From: Streptomyces hirsutus
Lineage (GTDB): Bacteria; Actinomycetota; Actinomycetes; Streptomycetales; Streptomycetaceae
Length of the DNA stretch: 38,293 nucleotides
Assembly (NCBI RefSeq): GCF_001418415.1
Contig: NZ_LIQT01000212.1
Location: forward strand, 1-38,293
Reading direction: 5' to 3'
Both the position numbers and the translations under genes were made by a program. Positions 25,625 to 32,272 of this stretch are shown one piece after another. The notes under the pieces were generated by a model that saw only the letters and a list, made by a program, of their open reading frames with translations, did no database searches and was not told where the DNA came from. The stretch's first letter is position 1. Each line of letters opens with the position of its first letter.

Positions 25625-26149
25625 ATGAGCGACTCCTCCCCCGCCCGCGCCGCCGCCCCCGTACTCGACGTGTGGTGCGATCTGCAGTGCCCGGACTGCC
25701 GTGACGCCCTCGACGATCTCCACGCCCTGCGGGCTCGGTACGGCGACCGTCTGGAGCTGCGGCTGCGGCACTTCCCGCTGGAGAAGCACAAGCACGCCTT
25801 CGCCGCCGCCCAGGCCTCCGAGGAGGCAGCCGAGCAGGGGCAGGGCTGGGCCTACGCCGAGGCCGTACTGGGACGGGTCGAGGAACTGAGCCGTGCGGGA
25901 GAACCCTTCCTGGTCGAGGTCGCCCGGGAACTCGGACTGGACGCCGAGGAGTTCGACACCGCGCTGATCGACGGCCGGCACATCCTGATCGTGGACGCCG
26001 ACCAGGCCGAGGGCAAGGCGATCGGGGTGACCGGCACCCCGACCTATGTCATCGGCGGTGAGCTTCTCGACGGCGGCAAGAGCCAGGAGGGCCTGCGCGA
26101 ACGCGTCGAGGAGATCGCGGACCGGCTCCTCGCCGAGCAGGACGGCTGA
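25625..26149 (+). CDS. DsbA-family thioredoxin-fold protein
   Basis: The 174-aa protein has the redox motif C22-P-D-C25 after the first strand (VLDVWCDLQCPDC). It has a helical insertion with HFPLEKHKHAFAAAQASEEA and the cis-proline loop GVTGTPTYVIGG near residue 145. This is the DsbA/FrnE-like thioredoxin fold. There is no signal peptide or membrane helix, so it should act in the cytoplasm as a disulfide oxidoreductase rather than as an exported DsbA. The open frame extends upstream, but the ATG at 25625 is where similarity begins. It is convergent with the GNAT gene, 25 bases apart. Confidence 0.87.
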   Translation: MSDSSPARAAAPVLDVWCDLQCPDCRDALDDLHALRARYGDRLELRLRHFPLEKHKHAFAAAQASEEAAEQGQGWAYAEAVLGRVEELSRAGEPFLVEVARELGLDAEEFDTALIDGRHILIVDADQAEGKAIGVTGTPTYVIGGELLDGGKSQEGLRERVEEIADRLLAEQDG

Positions 26150-26174
26150 CCGAGGAACTCCCCGGCCCCGGCCC

Positions 26175-27065
26175 CTACAGCAGGTGCTTGTACATCGTGT
26201 ACCGCGTCGTCCCGTAACCGAGTGACGCGTACAGCCGCTCCGCCGGGGTGTTGTCCGCGAAGACGTTGAGACCGATGGCGCTTTTCCCCGCGGCGATCGA
26301 CTGCGCCTCGGCGAGCAGCATGAGGGACCGTCCGTGCCCCCGGCCGCGGTGTGCGGCGTCGGCCTCGACGTCGAACACGTATCCATGGTCCTCGCGTACC
26401 GCGAGCCACAGCGTGCCCACGGGGATGCCCTCGTGTTCGAGGACGCTGAGGAGCATGTCCTCCGAGTCCCGTCCGTCGGGGAGCAGGTCGGCCTGCTCCC
26501 TGGCCGCCTTGGTCCGCGCCTCGGCCTCCGGGACACCGCGCTCGATCCAGCTCCGCGCGTACTCCGCCTCGCTCCTGACCGACCAGGGGCCGAACTCGGC
26601 GTCGGTCATCGGCCGTCCGCGACTGCCCTCCGGCAGGGCGGGCGGGACGTCCTCCAGCGCCTTCTCCATGGCGTAGTTGCGCACGACGTAGCCGAGCGCC
26701 GTGGCGAGGCGGAGCGCGGGCCCGGCAGGGGCACCGGCCCCGGCCGCCCGTGTCTCCGCCCCTCCGGCTTCGGCTTCGGCTTCGACTTCGACTTCGGCGG
26801 GGATCGTCACCTCGATGCGGCGGCAGCCCCAGCCGCGGGCGATCTCCTCGGCGGCGAGCGCGGCCACCGTGCCCCGGCCGCGCCTGCGGTCCGGCTCCTC
26901 GATCCACAGGTTCGTGATCCGGGCCACGGCGTCACCGAAGACGGGATGCGTACCGATGTGTATGCGTCCGACGGGACGGCTGTTGACGCACACCTGGTAG
27001 CGGCGGGAGCGCGTGCCGTCGGGATTCTGCTGGAGCGGCTCGGCCGGCCGCAGGGTCGTGGTCAT
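26175..27065 (-). CDS. Tandem GNAT-domain N-acetyltransferase
   Basis: The 296-aa protein appears to hold two GNAT folds. The N-terminal one contains ITNLWIEEPDRRRGRGTVAALAAEE (acetyl-CoA pyrophosphate loop RRRGRG). The C-terminal one contains VFDVEADAAHRGRGHGRSLMLLAE (HRGRGHG) and ends NVFADNTPAERLYASLGYGTTRYTMYKHLL. Both loops look competent to bind acetyl-CoA. The substrate is unknown. A short Glu-Val/Glu-Ala repeat (EVEVEAEAEA) interrupts the first domain and comes from a hexamer repeat in the DNA. The gene lies upstream of pabC in the same direction but is read away from it. Confidence 0.87.
   Translation of the reverse strand: MTTTLRPAEPLQQNPDGTRSRRYQVCVNSRPVGRIHIGTHPVFGDAVARITNLWIEEPDRRRGRGTVAALAAEEIARGWGCRRIEVTIPAEVEVEAEAEAGGAETRAAGAGAPAGPALRLATALGYVVRNYAMEKALEDVPPALPEGSRGRPMTDAEFGPWSVRSEAEYARSWIERGVPEAEARTKAAREQADLLPDGRDSEDMLLSVLEHEGIPVGTLWLAVREDHGYVFDVEADAAHRGRGHGRSLMLLAEAQSIAAGKSAIGLNVFADNTPAERLYASLGYGTTRYTMYKHLL
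26766..26795 (-). repeat. Five tandem hexamers inside the GNAT gene
   Basis: Three copies of GGCTTC followed by two of GACTTC (plus-strand reading) encode alternating Glu-Ala/Glu-Val pairs. This is a slippage-prone tract that could vary between strains without changing the frame. Confidence 0.7.
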
Positions 27066-27142
27066 CAGTGATGTTCTACCCCTGCGACCGCCCGGATCAG
27101 CCGCATGTCACGCACCGGCCTCGTACCCGGTCCCAAGCCTCG

Positions 27143-27964
27143 TCACGGATCGAGGTCGGCCGCCGCGTGCTCGTCGAAGATCCGCATGGCCTTGGCCGTC
27201 ACCGGGCCCGGGGCGCCGGGCAGTTCACGGTCGTCGACGCGCCGCACACCCTGCACGTCCCGCAGGGTGGAGGTGAGGAAGACCTCGTCGGCCCGCTGGA
27301 GGACGTCCATCGGCAGATCGGTCTCGGCGGCGCCGGTCCACTCGACGGCCAGCGCCCGGGTGATGCCCGCGAGGCAGCCGGAGGCGACCGGCGGGGTGTG
27401 GATCTCACCGTCCAGGACGACGAAGACGTTGGACCCCGTGCCCTCGCAGAGCCGGCCGACTGTGTTGCCGAACAGCGCCTCCGAGGCGCCCTGTTCGCGG
27501 GCGCGGGCGAGGGCGACCACGTTCTCGGCGTAGGAGGTGGTCTTCAGGCCGGTGAGCGCGCCGCGTTCGTTGCGGGTCCAGGGAACGGTGATCACGGCGG
27601 TGGAGTCGGGGCGGCGGGTGGTGTCGCCCAGGGCGACGACGAGGGTCGGGCCGTGCTCGCCGCGGTCGGAGCCGAGGGGGCCGTGGCCGCCGGTGAAGGT
27701 GATGCGCAGCCGGCCGAGCGGCATCGGGTTGGCCTCGATGACGGCCGCGCAGGCGCGGCGGACCTCGTCGAGGTCCGGTTCGGGCAGGCCGAGCCCCCGG
27801 GCGGAGCGGGCCAGCCGGTCGAGATGCCGGGTCAGCGCGAACGGCCTGCCGTTCACGGTCTTCACCGTCTCGAAAATGCCGTCGCCCACGGTCAGTCCGT
27901 GGTCGAAGACGGAGACGCGGGCGGACTCGATGTCCTGCAACCCGCCGTCGAGCCAGATCTTCAC
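27143..27964 (-). CDS. pabC: Aminodeoxychorismate lyase (fold-type IV PLP enzyme)
   Basis: The 273-aa protein belongs to the class IV aminotransferase fold. It starts GTG (KIWLDGGLQDIESARVSVFDHGLTVGDGIFETVKT) and has the PLP lysine K141 in LTGLKTTSYAENVVA. The phosphate-binding segment EGTGSNVFVV and GCLAGITRALAVEW follow. With pabB upstream it should release pyruvate from 4-amino-4-deoxychorismate to give p-aminobenzoate for folate. A D-amino acid or branched-chain aminotransferase is the alternative within the fold, but the neighbour favours PabC. The GTG overlaps the pabB stop (GTGA). Confidence 0.88.
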   Translation of the reverse strand: MKIWLDGGLQDIESARVSVFDHGLTVGDGIFETVKTVNGRPFALTRHLDRLARSARGLGLPEPDLDEVRRACAAVIEANPMPLGRLRITFTGGHGPLGSDRGEHGPTLVVALGDTTRRPDSTAVITVPWTRNERGALTGLKTTSYAENVVALARAREQGASEALFGNTVGRLCEGTGSNVFVVLDGEIHTPPVASGCLAGITRALAVEWTGAAETDLPMDVLQRADEVFLTSTLRDVQGVRRVDDRELPGAPGPVTAKAMRIFDEHAAADLDP

Positions 27965-29013
27965 CTCAGGGTCCCTTCGCTCACCTCGTGCCTGCCCGAC
28001 GCTACCGCGAGCAGCCGGGACGCCTTCAGCTCGGTCTCCCGCCACTCCCCCTCCGGGTCGGATCCCCAGGTGATGCCGGCACCGGTGCCGAACCGGAGCA
28101 CGGCACCGCCGTCCGGCTCCCGGTCGATCCAGAAGGTACGGATGCCCACCGCCAGCCCGGCGGTGCCCCGGTCGGCGTCGACCCAGCCGATGCCGCCGCA
28201 GTACGGGCCCCGGGGCGCCGTCTCCAGGGTGTCGATGATCCGCAGGGCGCTCGACTTGGGCGCGCCGGTGACGGAGCCGGGCGGGAACGCGGCGGCGAAC
28301 AGCTCGGGCCAGCCGGTCCCGGGCCGCAGCTCGCCCCGCACCGTCGACACCAGGTGCACCAGCCCCGGATGCTTCTCGACGGCGCACAGGTCGGGCACCG
28401 TGACGCTGCCGGTGGAGCAGACCTGGCCGAGGTCGTTGCGGACCAGGTCGACGATCATCACGTTCTCGGCGTAATCCTTGTCGAGGAGGTCGGCCTCGGT
28501 GCGTCCGGTGCCTTTGATCGGCCCGGACTCGACGACGCGCCCCTCGCGGCTCAGGAAGAGCTCGGGCGAGGCGGTGGCGACCTCCACGCCGTGCCCCGGC
28601 AGGCGGATCGTTCCTGCGTACGGTGCCGGGTTGCCGCGGGCCAGCAGGGCGGTGAGAGCGTCCACGTCGGCGTCGGCCGGGACGGGGGCGGACAGTACAC
28701 GGCAGAGGTTGGCCTGGTACACCTCGCCGGCGGCTATCTGCTCGCGGATGCGCCGTACGCCGGCCACGTACGCGGCGTGGTCCAGGGAGGACGTCCAGTC
28801 ACCGGTGGCCGGCCCGCGCCAGCCGCCCGGCAGCGGCGCGGGTACCGGCTGCTCGCGTACGTCACGGAAGCGCGCGCAGGTCAGACGGCCCTCGAAGTCC
28901 GCGCAGACGGCCCAGAAACCGTGCGAGTCCAGGGCCGCCGGGTCGTCGGTGACCTCGAGGAGACCGGTCGCGACGCGGCTGCCGAAGCGGGCGAGGGGTG
29001 GGAGATCGAGCAC
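27961..29013 (-). CDS. pabB: Aminodeoxychorismate synthase component I
   Basis: The 350-aa protein is a chorismate-utilising enzyme with PIKGTGRTEADL. The lysine in PIKGT is typical of PabB, whereas TrpE has PIAGT. YAENVMIVDLVRNDLG and the C-terminal core VTGAPKSSALRIID are also present. It aminates chorismate using ammonia from a PabA/TrpG glutaminase that is not in the window. The N-terminal domain is short. The GTG at 29013 lies 7 bases after a TAGACT element with no clear ribosome binding site, so the transcript may be leaderless. It is divergent from the tRNA operon and coupled to pabC. Confidence 0.9.
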   Translation of the reverse strand: MLDLPPLARFGSRVATGLLEVTDDPAALDSHGFWAVCADFEGRLTCARFRDVREQPVPAPLPGGWRGPATGDWTSSLDHAAYVAGVRRIREQIAAGEVYQANLCRVLSAPVPADADVDALTALLARGNPAPYAGTIRLPGHGVEVATASPELFLSREGRVVESGPIKGTGRTEADLLDKDYAENVMIVDLVRNDLGQVCSTGSVTVPDLCAVEKHPGLVHLVSTVRGELRPGTGWPELFAAAFPPGSVTGAPKSSALRIIDTLETAPRGPYCGGIGWVDADRGTAGLAVGIRTFWIDREPDGGAVLRFGTGAGITWGSDPEGEWRETELKASRLLAVASGRHEVSEGTLR

Positions 29014-29099
29014 ACCGTCGAGTCTATGGCGGGGGCCGTCGAGGTGACCTGGCCGTGTCCGTGAGCAGACGCAGCGCAGCACGCTGCACAAACGGGTTT

Positions 29100-29127
29100 T
29101 TGTACTGGCCCCGGAATCCGCTAGAGT
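29100..29127 (+). promoter_or_regulatory. Promoter of the tRNA-Gly-Cys-Val operon
   Basis: TTGTAC (29100-29105) and TAGAGT (29122-29127) with a 16-base spacer fit the vegetative sigma factor consensus. The -10 element lies 41 bases upstream of the first tRNA. The surrounding sequence is distinctly AT-rich for this genome. Confidence 0.65.
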
Positions 29128-29168
29128 TCACCACGTCGCCGGGACGCGCAAGCGGACCGGACCGACAG

Positions 29169-29241
29169 GCGGACGTAGCTCAGTTGGTAGAGCGCAACCT
29201 TGCCAAGGTTGAGGTCGCGAGTTCGAACCTCGTCGTCCGCT
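29169..29241 (+). tRNA. tRNA-Gly (anticodon GCC)
   Basis: 73 nt; acceptor GCGGACG/CGTCCGC, discriminator U. The anticodon stem CAACC/GGTTG encloses TTGCCAA, giving GCC. The T-loop is GTTCGAAC. It is the first gene of a five-tRNA cluster. Confidence 0.96.
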
Positions 29242-29277
29242 CGAAGGATCGGGGGCCTCCCGGGCCCCTGCACTCCT

Positions 29278-29348
29278 GGTGGAGTGGCCGAGAGGCGAGG
29301 CAACGGCCTGCAAAGCCGTCTACACGGGTTCAAATCCCGTCTCCACCT
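29278..29348 (+). tRNA. tRNA-Cys (anticodon GCA)
   Basis: 71 nt; acceptor GGTGGAG/CTCCACC with discriminator U73, the CysRS identity base. The anticodon stem ACGGC/GCCGT encloses CTGCAAA, giving GCA. It sits between tRNA-Gly and the tRNA-Val copies. Confidence 0.96.
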
Positions 29349-29352
29349 CCAT

Positions 29353-29424
29353 GGACGATTAGCTCAGCGGGAGAGCGCTTCCCTGACACGGAAGAGGTCA
29401 CTGGTTCAATCCCAGTATCGTCCA
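29353..29424 (+). tRNA. tRNA-Val (anticodon GAC), copy 1
   Basis: 72 nt; acceptor GGACGAT/ATCGTCC, discriminator A. The anticodon stem CTTCC/GGAAG encloses CTGACAC, giving GAC for GUC/GUU codons. CCA is not encoded. Confidence 0.96.
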
Positions 29425-29443
29425 CTGGATCTTCGGATCCTCC

Positions 29444-29515
29444 GCGCGATTAGCTCAGCGGGAGAGCGCTTCCCTGACACGGAAGAGGTCACTGGTTCAA
29501 TCCCAGTATCGCGCA
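29444..29515 (+). tRNA. tRNA-Val (anticodon GAC), copy 2 with variant acceptor stem
   Basis: 72 nt; the body is identical to copies 1 and 3. The acceptor stem is GCGCGAT/ATCGCGC instead of GGACGAT/ATCGTCC. The two changed positions on each strand are compensated so pairing stays perfect, so it should be functional. Confidence 0.95.
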
Positions 29516-29558
29516 CGCAGCACCCATGATCCGCTTTTCGGAGTGGTCGTGGTCCCGA

Positions 29559-29630
29559 GGACGATTAGCTCAGCGGGAGAGCGCTTCCCTGACACGGAAG
29601 AGGTCACTGGTTCAATCCCAGTATCGTCCA
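29559..29630 (+). tRNA. tRNA-Val (anticodon GAC), copy 3
   Basis: 72 nt, identical to copy 1 (acceptor GGACGAT/ATCGTCC, anticodon loop CTGACAC). It is the last gene of the cluster, followed directly by a strong hairpin. Confidence 0.96.
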
Positions 29631-29639
29631 CATCACCCC

Positions 29640-29673
29640 GGAACCCCCGGCCGCTCAGGCGGCCGGGGGTTCC
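29640..29673. terminator. Bidirectional terminator after the tRNA operon
   Basis: A perfect 15-bp stem (29640-29654 with 29659-29673) with a 4-base loop lies between the tRNA cluster (plus) and the zinc-ribbon gene (minus, stop at 29678), serving both convergent transcripts. Confidence 0.75.
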
Positions 29674-29677
29674 GTCG

Positions 29678-29971
29678 TCAGGACGAGAAGAGCATGCGGC
29701 CGAAGCCCTTGTTCCGGTGGTGGCCGTAGTGGTGGCCCCCGTGGTGACCGCCGTGCGGGGCGCCCCACGCGGGCTGGGGCGCCGCCGGGTACGCCTGCGG
29801 GGCCGCGGGAGGCGGCGGCGCGGCCTGCTGGGACCACTGGGACTCCAGCCGGGTCAGCGACTCCAGCTCGCCGTAGTCGAGGAAGATCCCTCGGCAGCCG
29901 CTGCACTGCTCGATCTGGACACCGTTGCGGTTGTAGGTGTGCATCGGCGCACGACACTTCGGACACTGCAT
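29678..29971 (-). CDS. TFIIB-type zinc-ribbon protein with His-rich tail
   Basis: The 97-aa protein opens with MQCPKCRAPMHTYNRNGVQIEQCSGCRGIFLD, a zf-TFIIB ribbon with two C-x2-C knuckles (C3/C6 and C23/C26) and the conserved GIFLDYGELE segment. A Pro/Ala-rich linker leads to a tail with HGGHHGGHHYGHH, which could bind metal. Such small proteins are widespread but of unknown function. It lies 80 bases downstream of the APH-type kinase gene on the same strand. Confidence 0.87.
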   Translation of the reverse strand: MQCPKCRAPMHTYNRNGVQIEQCSGCRGIFLDYGELESLTRLESQWSQQAAPPPPAAPQAYPAAPQPAWGAPHGGHHGGHHYGHHRNKGFGRMLFSS

Positions 29972-30051
29972 GATCGGTTCAACTCCTCGCCGGTCGGACC
30001 TGCTTCAGGTATCTCCAGGACAGACTCTGTCCGACTGCGGTCGGTTGCACC

Positions 30052-30984
30052 CTACTTCGTCGATTCGTGCGCCAATTCGGCTGGGACCGCGGCTATTCGC
30101 CGGCAGGCGTCGATCAGGGCGTGGTCCACCTCGTCCAGGGGCCGCCCGTCCGCCACCGCCTTGGTGACCGTCCGCGCGGCGGTCTGCACGGTGAGGGCGC
30201 GGGCCGGCACGTCCAGGACGGCCCAGGGGTCTTCGGCGGCGTCGAGGGCGGGGCCGCCCGCGGCCCGGTACGCGTCGAGGAACCGCCCCCACTCCTGCGG
30301 CGCCAGCAGCCCGCAGGCGAACCAGGCGGCGGGACGGCCGAGATCCCAGGCCGGGGTGCCCGCGCCCAGGTCGTCGACGTCGATCAGTCGCCAGGACGCT
30401 CCGGGCGTCCGTACGAGCTGGCCGAGGTGGAGGTCGCCGTGGCACAGGGCGGCCGGCTGCGGCATGGGCGCCTCGGCGCGCGCCCAGGCGGGCAGGGTCA
30501 CCCAGGCATCCCGTACGGGGGCCACGGCCGGGTGGTCGCCGACGGCACGGAGCCCGGCGACGGCACGGGCCGCCTTGAGCGGGCCGCGCATGACCGGCGC
30601 CGCCTCGGGGACCGGCGTGCGGTGCAACAGGGCGAGCAGGGTGCCGACGGCCTCCCAGGGGGCGGCGTCGGGATCGTCCGGGTCGACCGGGCTGCCGTAC
30701 GGCCAGAAGGTCACGAGCCTGCCGTGCAGGTCGGCCGGTACCGAATCGAGCGGGGGCAGGAGCACGTCCGGGTGGCGGGAGGCGAGGGCGAGGCGCCGGG
30801 TCAGCTCGGTGGCGTCGGCGTCCGGCGCGTGGGCCTTCGCGACGGTGTCCGCGTGCCGGACGACGGTGCCGTCGGGCCGGTCCGCGAGGGTGCCGCTCGC
30901 CTCGCAGGAACAGGCGGGGGTGCGGGTGTGGGCGATTCCTTCGGCCCGGGCGGTGAGTTCGGGAAGGAGGGGGATGGCTGTCAT
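30052..30984 (-). CDS. Aminoglycoside phosphotransferase (APH)-family kinase
   Basis: The 310-aa protein has the APH catalytic loop LCHGDLHLGQLV, with the H-G-D catalytic aspartate. The metal-binding LIDVDDLGAG (equivalent of the DFG/DxD region) and a C-terminal helical lobe are also present. The N-lobe has VVRHADTVAKAHAPD, containing the probable ATP lysine. The fold covers antibiotic, choline, homoserine and other small-molecule kinases, so the substrate is open; a resistance role should not be assumed. ATG at 30984 has GGGAGACCC upstream. A small open frame immediately upstream overlaps this start by 4 bases. Confidence 0.87.
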   Translation of the reverse strand: MTAIPLLPELTARAEGIAHTRTPACSCEASGTLADRPDGTVVRHADTVAKAHAPDADATELTRRLALASRHPDVLLPPLDSVPADLHGRLVTFWPYGSPVDPDDPDAAPWEAVGTLLALLHRTPVPEAAPVMRGPLKAARAVAGLRAVGDHPAVAPVRDAWVTLPAWARAEAPMPQPAALCHGDLHLGQLVRTPGASWRLIDVDDLGAGTPAWDLGRPAAWFACGLLAPQEWGRFLDAYRAAGGPALDAAEDPWAVLDVPARALTVQTAARTVTKAVADGRPLDEVDHALIDACRRIAAVPAELAHESTK

Positions 30985-31166
30985 GGGTCTCCCTGATGCG
31001 GCCTGCGGAGAGAGTAAGCGGGAGCGTGACCGGCGTTGGCCGGTGGCGCGGGGAAAGACACGACGGCCCGTGGTTGCAACGCACCGGTGGTGCAGTGGCG
31101 GCTGCGCGACTCGGCGACGCTGACGAACACCGCCCGCAGCAACACCCCCGTAGGCACCGCAACCAT
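30981..31166 (-). CDS. Candidate small upstream ORF overlapping the APH-type gene
   Basis: A 61-codon frame begins MVAVPTGVLLRAVFVSVAESRSRH and ends with a TGA overlapping the APH-type gene ATG (ATGA). The N-terminal half looks gene-like in codon use (third positions nearly all G or C); the second half does not. The peptide is basic with a hydrophobic start. An ATG at 31193 would add nine residues. It could be a translationally coupled leader or chance, because the overlap falls at a good ribosome binding site. Confidence 0.3.
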   Translation of the reverse strand: MVAVPTGVLLRAVFVSVAESRSRHCTTGALQPRAVVSFPAPPANAGHAPAYSLRRPHQGDP

Positions 31167-31353
31167 TGATTGAGCAACCCCCACAGCCGGCAACCACCTC
31201 CGCGAAAGCGGCGCCGGTTCAGGCGCACAGAAAAGTGCCGGCGCAGCTCCCCAGCTGCGCCGGCATTCCTGCCGTCCGTCGCACCCCCGTCCCCACGGGG
31301 TTTCATGGGTGGATGTCCCCGCCCGGACCGCTCTTCCGGGCCTGGGGCGCCGC
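30985..31353. other. Gap upstream of the APH-type gene
   Basis: About 369 bases with the low-confidence small ORF (30981-31166) on the left and the terminator of the next gene (31236-31265) on the right. No other supported element is visible. Confidence 0.5.
31236..31265 (-). terminator. Rho-independent terminator after the 69-aa protein gene
   Basis: A perfect 13-bp stem (TGCCGGCGCAGCT and its complement) with a CCCC/GGGG loop is followed on the minus strand by CTTTTCTG, a genuine U-run. It is a textbook terminator for the gene at 31354-31563. Confidence 0.8.
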
Positions 31354-31563
31354 TCAGCGCCCCAGCATCTCTCCCACGGACGACGCCTGTGTGGCCACCG
31401 TCTCCCACCCGTCGAAGACGAGGAGGAGCAGGACCGCCAGGGGAAGAGCCATCAGTGTCGCCACCACCGGGTGACGACGGCCCTCGCGGCTCGGGCGGAA
31501 CATGGCGGCTCCCGCCTTGTGTGCCCGTGTGCGGACGACTGTCCGCGATGCCGTATGGGCCAT
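31354..31563 (-). CDS. Small single-pass membrane protein (69 aa)
   Basis: The product begins MAHTASRTVVRTRAHKAGAAM, a basic soluble segment, then RPSREGRRHPVVATLMALPLAVLLLLVFDGWETV, with one hydrophobic helix (residues 33-49), and a short tail ASSVGEMLGR. AGGAGAGGGG precedes the ATG, deciding the start against a longer frame reading from 31680. A strong terminator follows. Function is unknown. Orientation and size suggest a membrane-tethered regulator or accessory protein. Confidence 0.8.
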   Translation of the reverse strand: MAHTASRTVVRTRAHKAGAAMFRPSREGRRHPVVATLMALPLAVLLLLVFDGWETVATQASSVGEMLGR

Positions 31564-31842
31564 GGCCCCTCTCCTGACCGTTTCTGTTGTCGTGGTGCCT
31601 CGGGTGCTGTGTGCGAACCTCTGGCAGCGGCGGGCGTCCGACCTCGGGGGACGAGTACCGCACCCGCCGCTTGACCTCAAATCTAGGTGCCCGGCGCTTC
31701 CCGGACGTCATGCCCTCGTACCGATTGCCGGGCCTCCCGGAGGATGAGCCGTGACCTGCGGCGTACTCCCCTGGGTGGAGACGGGCCGCTCCGTGTCAGG
31801 GACATCCCCGAGGGGACGTCCGGTCCGCCCCCTTCTCGTCGC

Positions 31843-32076
31843 TCATGTCTCCGAGTCCTCCACCCGCGGCACCGGGTGCTCGACCAGTGCGAGGACCCGG
31901 TTCGCCATGAACCGGGCTGTTCGCACCGCAGTTCCCGTACGCGTGACTTCACTCACTTCGACCACGCCCCGGCGCACCGCCGTCTCCACCCTGCGGCCCG
32001 CCCTGCTCGCCACCACCTCGTACGTGCGCGTCGTGTCCCCGGCGTCCACGACTATCTCCACACGGTCGCCCTTCAT
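31843..32076 (-). CDS. Small conserved protein of unknown function (77 aa)
   Basis: The product starts MKGDRVEIVVDAGDTTRTYEVVASRAGRRVETAVRRGVVEVSEVTRTGT and ends ARFMANRVLALVEHPVPRVEDSET. It has beta-rich alternating hydrophobics, no membrane helix, and charged basic and acidic patches. GAAGGGGG lies about 10 bases before the ATG; an upstream extension of 27 codons is not supported. It is divergent from the Ser/Thr kinase gene, so it might be controlled together with it. I do not recognise the family. Confidence 0.72.
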   Translation of the reverse strand: MKGDRVEIVVDAGDTTRTYEVVASRAGRRVETAVRRGVVEVSEVTRTGTAVRTARFMANRVLALVEHPVPRVEDSET

Positions 32077-32272
32077 GTGATCAATCCCCCTTCGGTATCG
32101 AATGGTTGGGACCGCCACCTCGCGCGAACCCGGCCTGTCCGCGCGTCCCCCGACCACTCTTCAAGTCTCCCACCCACCACTGACAATCCGCCGCTCCGAG
32201 AGGGCGCGGCCTCTGCGCAAGGGCGCCCGGGGAAACGTAAGCTGGGGCACGTCACAGGACCGGGCAGCGGGG

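Noticed and set aside
30052-30984. Antibiotic resistance gene
   Set aside because: The APH fold covers many small-molecule kinases; nothing in the sequence or the context points to an aminoglycoside substrate.
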